This document shows, one piece after another, positions 8,068 to 15,128 of a stretch of DNA of 64,000 bases. Position numbers and translations under genes: made by a program. Numbering within the stretch: the first letter of the stretch is position 1; each line of letters begins with the position of its first letter. The notes beneath the pieces are model-generated. The model was not told the DNA's origin, did no database searches, and saw nothing but the letters and a program-made list of their open reading frames with translations. The DNA is taken from the NCBI RefSeq assembly GCF_018381315.1, contig NZ_JAGZSD010000007.1, positions 132,566-196,565 of the forward strand. The letters are read 5' to 3'. Source of the stretch: Anaerostipes sp. (GTDB lineage: Bacteria > Bacillota > Clostridia > Lachnospirales > Lachnospiraceae).

Positions 8068-8832
8068 TTATTTAATATCTGCCGCTTTAAAATGCAGGGC
8101 TCCAATCACTGCAGCAGCAGCCAGAAATACCATACCTGTCAAAATCCCGGCAGTAAGATCGGCATGTTTCACTCCGCTTTGAACCAAGGATGACAGCATA
8201 TTTCCAGGCCAGTACTGGGCCAGTTCCACAGGACGGCCGATAAGCTTAGTCAGCCCCATATCCCCGTACAGAGCCACTGTTCCGATCACATCCAGCCCAA
8301 TGATGGCCACCGGCAGGATGAACTGTGTTTTCCTTATAAGAAATGCAGCCATAACATAGAGAGACGTTATGCTTAAGACCAAAATATATTTTGTAAACAG
8401 ATAGCCGGCTGTCTCACTTATGACAGTTCCGCCCACATCTCCGGTTTCCCAGTACAGAGCTGCTGTGACGCCCACGATCACCAGACTCAGCACAAAATAA
8501 ATTGTGGCAAGTACAATGCTTACAAGCCATTTTGATGCAAAGATTTTGCTTCTTTCGTATTGTTTGGAAGCCAGATTCTTGATGGTGCCGTATGTGTATT
8601 CACTTCCGATGAACAGCGACACTACAATAGATAAAAGAACCAAATAAGAGGTATCTGATGTCTGTATTCTGGAAATGACCGTCATCTGCCCGCCCAGGCC
8701 GCCGCCCATTTTTTCTATAAGATGGTAGAGAAAGTTCTCAGAACCTGCAAGCAGCAGGAACAGCACTCCGCATACACGAAATGAGGTTGATTTTAATAAT
8801 TTATACACATCTGCCCGGATTAAGTTTAACAT
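8068..8832 (-). CDS. ABC-2 type exporter permease (BcrB-like)
   Basis: A 254-residue membrane protein with about six hydrophobic helices, for example YLVLLSIVVSLFIGSEYT and ILVLSITSLYVMAAFLI. The segment FIGSEYTYGTIKNLASKQ is typical of ABC-2 permeases of bacitracin/lantibiotic-immunity type. The gene overlaps the ATPase gene by 7 bp, so the two form one exporter. Substrate unknown; peptide antibiotics are the usual class for such pairs. Confidence 0.85.
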   Translation of the reverse strand: MLNLIRADVYKLLKSTSFRVCGVLFLLLAGSENFLYHLIEKMGGGLGGQMTVISRIQTSDTSYLVLLSIVVSLFIGSEYTYGTIKNLASKQYERSKIFASKWLVSIVLATIYFVLSLVIVGVTAALYWETGDVGGTVISETAGYLFTKYILVLSITSLYVMAAFLIRKTQFILPVAIIGLDVIGTVALYGDMGLTKLIGRPVELAQYWPGNMLSSLVQSGVKHADLTAGILTGMVFLAAAAVIGALHFKAADIK

Positions 8833-9740
8833 GCCGCACCTCCCACTGTGTTTAAAAAGTATTTCTCTAAATCCATTGTTTCCACAAAAATTTCCTGAAC
8901 CTGAATTCCCTCCTGCATCAGAACCTGATTGACTTTTCCCGGCTGGTCCAGAAATCCATAGAGCTTTAATTCCTCATCCCCAATCATCCGGCAGTCACCT
9001 GCACCAAACTGTTCTTTCATCAGTTCACACGCTTCTGCCTGCTGCTCTTTCGGGACTTTTACAGTCAGATTAGACTGGCTCCGTTTGATCAGTTCTTCTT
9101 CTGTAAACTCCTGAATCAGCTCTCCTTTGTGAATGATTCCATATCTGGTAGCCAATTTGGACAATTCCCCTAAAATGTGGCTTGAAATCAGAACAGTGAT
9201 ATGATGCTCCTGATTCAGATCTTTGATCAGTTCCCTGATCTCCCGGATACCTACCGGATCAAGCCCGTTTGTAGGTTCATCCAGAATCAAAAATTCCGGG
9301 TCTCCCAGAAGGGCTATTGCTATAGCCAGCCTCTGCTTCATTCCCAGAGAGAAATTCTTCACTTTCTTCTTTTTCGTATCTTTGAGCCCTACCTTTGCGA
9401 GAACTTCCTCTATCTTTTTGGGATCTTTTATTCCCCGCAGCTTCATTTCTACCATAAGATTTTCTTTTGCTGTCATGCCCGGCATTAAAGCCGGATATTC
9501 AATGACAGTTCCGATCTTTTCCCTTGCCTGAACCGGATTGCCATTTCCGAATAAAGACAATGCTCCGGAAGTAGGTTTTGCCAGACCTGCCATCATCCGG
9601 ATCATGGTTGTCTTTCCCGCCCCGTTTTCTCCGATAAATCCATAAATGTCTCCTCTTTTTACTTCCATACTGACATTCTTAACTGCTGTTTGTTTTCCGA
9701 AGGATTTAGTTATATCCTCTGCTTTTACGACAATATCCAT
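8826..9740 (-). CDS. ABC transporter ATP-binding protein (BcrA-like)
   Basis: A 304-residue ATPase: Walker A GENGAGKTT (about 37-45), signature NFSLGMKQRLAIA (about 131-143), Walker B FLILDEPTNGLDP (about 154-166) and the H-loop in LISSHILGEL. Its C-terminal third is the extension usual in BcrA/DrrA proteins. It is translated with the permease that follows. Its promoter is embedded in a large inverted repeat, so a repressor should control the pair; no regulator gene lies next to it. Confidence 0.9.
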   Translation of the reverse strand: MDIVVKAEDITKSFGKQTAVKNVSMEVKRGDIYGFIGENGAGKTTMIRMMAGLAKPTSGALSLFGNGNPVQAREKIGTVIEYPALMPGMTAKENLMVEMKLRGIKDPKKIEEVLAKVGLKDTKKKKVKNFSLGMKQRLAIAIALLGDPEFLILDEPTNGLDPVGIREIRELIKDLNQEHHITVLISSHILGELSKLATRYGIIHKGELIQEFTEEELIKRSQSNLTVKVPKEQQAEACELMKEQFGAGDCRMIGDEELKLYGFLDQPGKVNQVLMQEGIQVQEIFVETMDLEKYFLNTVGGAAC

Positions 9741-9751
9741 ATAAGCCTCCC

Positions 9752-9816
9752 TGTGTTATAGTATTATTGTACTGATTATTTAATACAATAGTACTATAAC
9801 ACAATTAAACTGTCAA
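9752..9816 (-). promoter_or_regulatory. Promoter with 20-bp inverted-repeat operator, bcrAB-like operon
   Basis: Minus strand TTGACA (9811-9816), 17 bp, TACTAT (9788-9793). Arms 9752-9771 and 9784-9803 are 20-bp inverted repeats with one mismatch and a 12-bp spacer; they cover the -10 and the start point. Each arm contains ATAGTA.TAT. GntR/YtrA-type repressors of ABC exporters use comparable sites, but that assignment is inference. Confidence 0.75.
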
Positions 9817-9857
9817 GAAAAAAGACACGAAAAGTTTATTTTCCGTGTCTTCTGTCT

Positions 9858-10409
9858 TTAAGATACTGCGGCGGCTGTTTTTTTCACAGTCTGCCGTATG
9901 CCGTTTCCTGCCGCTAAAGCCAAAACTATTTTTATAAAATCTCCCGGCAGATATGGAATCACTCCTGCAGCCAGTCCCTGGATCGGTGTAAGATGCATCT
10001 GTGAGCAAAGCCATACAGTACCGAACAGGTATGCAGTCAGCGTGCCCAGAATCATCCCGGCAAACTGTATGCTTCTTTTTCCTTTCGAACGGTCAACAAA
10101 GAATCCGCAGATGGCAGCTGTCAGTATAAATCCGATCAGATAGCCTCCGGTCGGACCGGCAAGCTTGGACAATCCTCCGGAAAAAGCGGAAAAGACCGGA
10201 AGTCCCGCCGTGCCAAGCAGAAGGTAGATCATATAACTTACAGTCCCAAGCTTACACCCCAGAGCGAATGCCGTAAAATAAACCGCCAGATTCGTCAGGG
10301 AAATGGGTACCGGTGTAAACGGCAGCGGAACAGAAAATGGTCCTACAATGCAGAGCAGTGCCGCCATTAATCCAATCAGTGTCATCTGTCTTATTTCTAG
10401 TTTTTTCAT
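9858..10409 (-). CDS. bioY: Biotin ECF transporter S component
   Basis: A 183-residue six-helix membrane protein of the BioY family, which captures biotin and uses a shared ECF energising module. Typical segments are GPFSVPLPFTPVPISLTN, KLAGPTGGYLIGFILTA, and CSQMHLTPIQGL with PYLPGDFIKIVLA. It lies 17 bp after bioB, so uptake and the last synthetic step are controlled together by the BirA site upstream. The energising EcfA/T genes are not in the window. Confidence 0.95.
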   Translation of the reverse strand: MKKLEIRQMTLIGLMAALLCIVGPFSVPLPFTPVPISLTNLAVYFTAFALGCKLGTVSYMIYLLLGTAGLPVFSAFSGGLSKLAGPTGGYLIGFILTAAICGFFVDRSKGKRSIQFAGMILGTLTAYLFGTVWLCSQMHLTPIQGLAAGVIPYLPGDFIKIVLALAAGNGIRQTVKKTAAAVS

Positions 10410-10426
10410 TCTTCAATCTCCTTTTT

Positions 10427-11386
10427 CTAGTTTAATGTATACCCAAGCCGGATCAATAGTTGTCTGTCTTCTTCTGTCTTGTTTCCCGATGTAGTGAGCA
10501 TGTCCCCTGTTATGGCTCCGTTTGCCCCTGAAAGAAACGCTCTTTTTCCACAGTCCTCCATTAAGCTGCGCCCTGCTGCCAGACGGATCTCTGCCCTGGG
10601 ATTTAAAAACCGGAAAGCGGCAATGGTACGGAGGATTTCCTCCTCATGAAGCCTCTCCCTGTCTGCCAGAGGTGTTCCGGGAATCGGGGTAAGGATATTA
10701 ATAGGAATAGAATCAGCCTTCAGTTCAGCCAGATCAAGAGCCATGGACATTCTGTCCTCCATAGTCTCTCCCATACCGATAATCCCGCCCGAACATATCT
10801 CAAGCCCCGCTTTCCTGGCCCGTTTTATGTTGTTAATCTTATCATCATATGTATGTGTAGAACAAATCTGAGAAAAAAATCTTCCGGATGTCTCCAGGTT
10901 ACAGTGATACCTTGTGACTCCGTTTTCCTTAAGCTTTAAAAAGGCTTCATAAGACAAAAATCCATGAGAAGCACACAAAGAAAGTGTGCTCTGTAAGGAC
11001 ATACTGCGGTATGCTTCCAGTGCCCTTAAAAAATCATCTCCTTCAATCCCTTTTCCCGCAGTCACAATCGAATAGCGGTGCACGCCCTTTTCCTCCTGGG
11101 CTTTACAGTCCTTTAAAATCTCTTCTACTGGCAGAAAGGCATATTCCCCGGCCTGGGTCCGGTGATGAACAGACTGTGCACAGAATCTGCAGTCTTCGCT
11201 GCACTTTCCGCTTTTTCCATTAATGATTGTACAGAGATCACCGTGATTCCCGCAGAAATACTCTCTCAGACGGTTTGCCTCCCTGCATAATTCATCCAAA
11301 TCCGAATGAATGAATATCGTCAGATCCTCTGATTTAGAAAATACTTTTTCCCCTGAGATAATCCGTTCTGTTAAATCCTTCAGCAT
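10427..11386 (-). CDS. bioB: Biotin synthase
   Basis: A 319-residue radical SAM enzyme that inserts sulfur into dethiobiotin. The SAM cluster motif is CSEDCRFCAQS (about 62-72). Further BioB features are CNLETSGRFF, ICSGGIIGMGETMEDR and IRLAAGRSL, the last containing the conserved Arg of the [2Fe-2S] site. No other biotin synthesis gene is nearby, so the cell may depend on imported precursors. Expression is controlled by a BirA-type operator. Confidence 0.95.
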   Translation of the reverse strand: MLKDLTERIISGEKVFSKSEDLTIFIHSDLDELCREANRLREYFCGNHGDLCTIINGKSGKCSEDCRFCAQSVHHRTQAGEYAFLPVEEILKDCKAQEEKGVHRYSIVTAGKGIEGDDFLRALEAYRSMSLQSTLSLCASHGFLSYEAFLKLKENGVTRYHCNLETSGRFFSQICSTHTYDDKINNIKRARKAGLEICSGGIIGMGETMEDRMSMALDLAELKADSIPINILTPIPGTPLADRERLHEEEILRTIAAFRFLNPRAEIRLAAGRSLMEDCGKRAFLSGANGAITGDMLTTSGNKTEEDRQLLIRLGYTLN

Positions 11387-11419
11387 ATCTTCTCCTTTCT
11401 TTTCCCTTCTTGGTTAAGA

Positions 11420-11473
11420 AGTATACCTCCTTCAGTTTAAATTGTCAACCTTTATTTATCATGCAGTTGACAA
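11420..11473 (-). promoter_or_regulatory. Promoter and BirA operator of bioB-bioY
   Basis: Minus strand TTGACA (11443-11448), 17 bp, TATACT (11420-11425). TTGTCAAC and GTTGACAA (11442-11449 and 11466-11473) are perfect inverted 8-mers, 16 bp apart, which matches the BirA binding pattern of Firmicutes and covers the -35. Biotinyl-AMP-loaded BirA should repress here. Confidence 0.85.
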
Positions 11474-11492
11474 TCAGTCCAGAACAATGAAA

Positions 11493-11537
11493 TAAAAAAA
11501 CGTACAGGACAAAACATATTTTATGCTGCCTGCACGT
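11493..11537 (-). terminator. Terminator after the 60-residue gene
   Basis: ACGTGCAGG / CCTGTACGT (arms 11529-11537 and 11500-11508, minus strand) followed by seven T. Confidence 0.8.
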
Positions 11538-11546
11538 CTCATAATC

Positions 11547-11729
11547 TTAAGATTCTTTTTCTTCCAGAATTCCAAGTTCTTTGATGCGTTCCTCAATTTT
11601 CTTCATGGATTCCTCATAGGTAAGCCCATTCTCCGAAGGCTTCTCCTGTTTATCCTCACGTTTCTCTAAAAGTTCATCAATGTCTTTGCTGAACGGATTA
11701 TTATCTGTCACTTTTGTCAAAAGTCCCAT
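11547..11729 (-). CDS. Small charged protein, unknown function
   Basis: A 60-residue soluble protein, rich in Glu and Lys, with GGAGGAAGACCT before its ATG and a strong terminator after it, so it is very likely expressed. The C-terminal half (YEESMKKIEERIKELGIL) looks like an amphipathic helix. It is monocistronic and divergent from the HPr-like gene. I do not recognise the family. Confidence 0.7.
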   Translation of the reverse strand: MGLLTKVTDNNPFSKDIDELLEKREDKQEKPSENGLTYEESMKKIEERIKELGILEEKES

Positions 11730-11887
11730 AGGTCTTCCTCCTTACCTTCCTGATCTCCCTTTCCATTGAACTTTATTTTATTCAGTTTAACCTCTTCTTG
11801 TCAATATATTCTTTTTCTCTATTTGACTTTCCCCTGAAAAAATTGTACCATGACATTGCATCAGCAAAGAAGAAAGGGGTGTTTGAT

Positions 11888-12121
11888 ATGAAAACCTATA
11901 AAATATTATTAGATTCCATAGACAGCGTAAAAGATTTTGTAAACTTAATTAACCGGTTTAAATCCGAGATAGATTTAGCATCCGGCCGGTATGTTGTAGA
12001 TGCAAAATCAATCATGGGTATTTTCAGCCTGGAATTATCCAAACCGCTGCTTCTCACTGTCTACGGTGATGAGGAACTTGACCAGATAGAATCTGCTCTG
12101 CAGCCATTTATCATCGATTAA
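11888..12121 (+). CDS. HPr-like domain protein lacking the phosphorylatable histidine
   Basis: A 77-residue protein whose middle (GRYVVDAKSIMGIFSLEL) matches HPr around its regulatory Ser46, with Ser present. The N-terminal active-site segment HARPA of HPr is replaced by LLDSIDSVKDF, so it cannot accept phosphate from Enzyme I. This is like a Crh-type regulatory relative of HPr, but it is not proven to be one. The start is the ATG preceded by AAAGGGGTG; an upstream in-frame start has no ribosome site. A true HPr is encoded at 60184. Confidence 0.8.
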   Translation: MKTYKILLDSIDSVKDFVNLINRFKSEIDLASGRYVVDAKSIMGIFSLELSKPLLLTVYGDEELDQIESALQPFIID

Positions 12122-12127
12122 TGACAG

Positions 12128-12164
12128 AACTGCCGTATCCTTCTGAAAAAAGGATACGGCAGTT
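12128..12164. terminator. Bidirectional terminator
   Basis: AACTGCCGTATCCTT (12128-12142) and AAGGATACGGCAGTT (12150-12164) form a perfect 15-bp stem, with T6 on the plus side. It separates the converging HPr-like and histidine kinase genes. Confidence 0.9.
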
Positions 12165-12166
12165 TT

Positions 12167-14995
12167 TTAATTTTGATATTTCTCAAGATGTTCCTTCAGA
12201 ACCTGATTGAGATACTGAATATCCACCGGCTTTGGAACAAAGCCGTTCATTCCGGAATCAAAGGCCTTCTCCATATCTTCCTTAAAGGAGTTTGCTGTCA
12301 TGGCTATAATCGGTATAGTTTCTGCATCGGCATGGCTGCTTCTCCTGATCTCCGAAGCTGCCTCATATCCATTTTTGCGCGGCATCTTGATGTCCATCAG
12401 AATCATCTGATACCATCCAGCTTCACTTGACAGGAACCGTTCCACAGCTTCCTGTCCGTCAGCTGTCCTGTCTGTCTCGGCTCCTTCCATTTTCAGCAGT
12501 TCCTGCACAATTTCTGCATTTAAATCGTTATCTTCTGCCAAAAGTATCCGTATATCCTGAAAACAAGGAAGCGCGGATACATCTTCCTTTCTCTGGCACT
12601 CTTTGCCTTTTCCCAAAGGCATGCACACAGAGAAAAAGAATTCTGATCCCCTGCCGATTTCACTGTCTACTTTCAGTTCTCCGCCCATAGCCTGAACGAT
12701 GCTTGCACTGATGGGCAGCCCAAGTCCTGTTCCTTCACTTTTTGTGCTGTTGGTGCCCAGCTGCTCAAATGCCTGAAAAATCTGACTCTGCATAGCAGGT
12801 GCAATTCCGACACCGGTATCTTTGATGGAAAAGAAATACTCCCCGGTCTGGTTCTCCATAGGATGTTCCCTCACAGACAGGGTGACACTGCCTCCTGATT
12901 TGGTAAACTTTAATGCATTGGACAGCAGGTTTGTGAGGACCTGGCGCAGACGGATCGGATCGCCGATCACCCATTCATGTTCAAATTCTTTAGAAAACTT
13001 CAAATTCAGCTGTCTCGCCCTGGCCTGCTCCTCTATCATTTCCTGTAAACTGTCCAGAAGCTCAGTCAGGGAGAACTCTTCTGTCTCGATGGACATCTTT
13101 CCATTCTCAATTTTTGACATGTCCAGAATATCGTTGATCAATGCCAGCATATATTGAGAAGAAGCATGTATTTTCTGAAGTTTTTCTTCAACTCCTTCCG
13201 GCAGCTTTTCTTCCATCCTCACCAGATCCGTGAGGCCGGTGATAGCATTCATAGGAGTCCTGATCTCATGGCTCATCTGAGACAAAAATTCACTTTTTGC
13301 CTTACTCTTTGCCTCCGCTTTCTCCAGTTCATTCTGCATCAGCTTATTTTTCATCTTTGATTTCAGCACGAGAATAACACCGGCTGCAGCTGCCAGCACA
13401 ACAGCGCTCAGCAGGCCCACTGCTATGATCGGGTCTGCGTATATATAGTCTTTTAAAGACAAAGAAGTTCCAAGGGAAACTAAATTCCGGTTTAGGATGG
13501 TACTTTTTTCTTCCGCTGAAATATTGTTGATAGATTTGTTGAGGATTGAAAGCAATTCAGTATCCGCAGGTTTTGACAGTGCAAAGGAAACACCTACATC
13601 GTTATTGACTCCGGAAACAGGAACTACATTTGCATATCGGTGATACTGCATTTCCTGTTCCATAGTGGAAGCCAGCCCATAGACAAAGTCGACATCCCCC
13701 CGGTTCAGGGCCTTTATCAGCTTTTGGGGGCATGTGTAAGACTTAACTGCTTTCGCCTGCATTCCTTCCGGCAGTTTTCTGCCGTCAAGGATACCTGCGG
13801 TCAGGCCTTCGGAGGGATAATTTACCGCCTTATTTCTCAAAACAATATTATTCATGCTGATATAAGCGTTGGACAGTACGAGATTTTGTGCCCGTGCATC
13901 CTTCTCCGTATCAAGAAAAGAGCCCAGTATATCAGCTTTTCCGCTTTGAACAAGCTGAATGGCTTCCTCATAAGTGTCCGCAGTTATATATGTAAACTTT
14001 AATCCGGAAAAATCAGACAATTTCTGCATTATTTCAGGTATAATTCCGTCATGGTGGTCTTTATTATTCTTTTTGCAGTATAATGGATGACGCTCTGATA
14101 CAACTGCCACAGATGCTGTTTTCTTTTCTTCAATATACGTCTTCTGTTCCCGGGTGAAGTAGACAGAAGACATCTGTTTTAATTTTTCAAAGTTTTTGTC
14201 GAACTGTTCCTCTCCGAATTCAGGATTGGAATCCATAATCTTTTCCATAGCCGTATTCAGTCCATTGAGAATCTCTTTATTTCCTGCCTTCGTGACAATA
14301 TAATACGGCTGAGCCTCAAAGGACGCTGCCAGACGGAAGTTTTGATTGTTTTCAAGTTCATTTCCTAAAAGAAGGTCTACCTCTTTATTCTCCAAAAAGC
14401 GGTAGAGATCTCCCTCTTTTGACAAATCCTTCGATTTGTAATACTTAATCCTGCAGTTCAAATCATTTATCTTCAAAAAATCTTTCAGTCTGCGGATTTT
14501 TTCTTCCGCTTTTTCATAGACCCCGATAGTCTTTCCATTTAATGTACTCAGCTCATAGCTTTTAATCTTTTCGTTATTCTTCAGACAGAGCAGTGCTGCC
14601 CTGCTTTTACCCATGCTGTATTTCGGGTATGCAAAATAAGGCTCCAGCTCTTTTGCATAGTAAGTACCTCCCAGCACATCAATCTTTCCGTCTGTTATAT
14701 CCTGAATAAATGTTTCGTCAGTCGTCAAAACAAATTTATATTCCCAATTTGTATACTTTGCAATCTCATTCAGGTAATCAACGGTAAGACCGGTATAGTT
14801 TCCATACTGATCTTTCTCACATATGCCCGGAGTCTCTAAATAACCGACCTTCACAACCTTCTTTGACTGGCTTTCTTCTTTTTCCCCGGAGGCTGCCGAA
14901 ATCCAGACATTCCCTATACAAAGAAAACTGATCAGTAATAAAGCTAAACAGACAGCCCCTCTGCCAAACAGCTTTTTATTCGTTTTTTTATTCAT
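12167..14995 (-). CDS. Hybrid sensor histidine kinase with two periplasmic-type binding domains
   Basis: About 942 residues. Order: signal/TM, first SBP_bac_3 domain (VKVGYLETPGICEKDQYG onward), second SBP_bac_3 domain (about 300-520, IIPEIMQKLSDFSGL), TM (VGLLSAVVLAAAAGVIL), HisKA with FLSQMSHEIRTPMNAI (His autophosphorylated), HATPase with DTGVGIAP and GTGLGLPI, and a C-terminal receiver with LLAEDNDLN and MDIKMPRKNG. This is BvgS/EvgS-like domain order. It probably senses an amino-acid-like ligand outside the cell. No HPt or output gene is adjacent. The start ATG follows GGGGGATAT; upstream starts would disrupt the signal segment. Confidence 0.9.
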   Translation of the reverse strand: MNKKTNKKLFGRGAVCLALLLISFLCIGNVWISAASGEKEESQSKKVVKVGYLETPGICEKDQYGNYTGLTVDYLNEIAKYTNWEYKFVLTTDETFIQDITDGKIDVLGGTYYAKELEPYFAYPKYSMGKSRAALLCLKNNEKIKSYELSTLNGKTIGVYEKAEEKIRRLKDFLKINDLNCRIKYYKSKDLSKEGDLYRFLENKEVDLLLGNELENNQNFRLAASFEAQPYYIVTKAGNKEILNGLNTAMEKIMDSNPEFGEEQFDKNFEKLKQMSSVYFTREQKTYIEEKKTASVAVVSERHPLYCKKNNKDHHDGIIPEIMQKLSDFSGLKFTYITADTYEEAIQLVQSGKADILGSFLDTEKDARAQNLVLSNAYISMNNIVLRNKAVNYPSEGLTAGILDGRKLPEGMQAKAVKSYTCPQKLIKALNRGDVDFVYGLASTMEQEMQYHRYANVVPVSGVNNDVGVSFALSKPADTELLSILNKSINNISAEEKSTILNRNLVSLGTSLSLKDYIYADPIIAVGLLSAVVLAAAAGVILVLKSKMKNKLMQNELEKAEAKSKAKSEFLSQMSHEIRTPMNAITGLTDLVRMEEKLPEGVEEKLQKIHASSQYMLALINDILDMSKIENGKMSIETEEFSLTELLDSLQEMIEEQARARQLNLKFSKEFEHEWVIGDPIRLRQVLTNLLSNALKFTKSGGSVTLSVREHPMENQTGEYFFSIKDTGVGIAPAMQSQIFQAFEQLGTNSTKSEGTGLGLPISASIVQAMGGELKVDSEIGRGSEFFFSVCMPLGKGKECQRKEDVSALPCFQDIRILLAEDNDLNAEIVQELLKMEGAETDRTADGQEAVERFLSSEAGWYQMILMDIKMPRKNGYEAASEIRRSSHADAETIPIIAMTANSFKEDMEKAFDSGMNGFVPKPVDIQYLNQVLKEHLEKYQN

Positions 14996-15071
14996 ATATC
15001 CCCCTTCTTTGCACACTTCCTCCCGTTATGTATTCTATTTCTATTTTAATGCTTTTCCTTCTTTCTGACAA

Positions 15072-15115
15072 CAAAAAGGGACCGATTCCCAAGAAAAAGC
15101 AGGAAAACGGTCCCT
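15072..15115 (-). terminator. Terminator after the P-type ATPase gene
   Basis: AGGGACCG (15108-15115 on the minus strand) pairs with CGGTCCCT (15077-15084), followed by TTTTTGTTG. Confidence 0.8.
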
Positions 15116-15128
15116 GAAAAGATACAGT

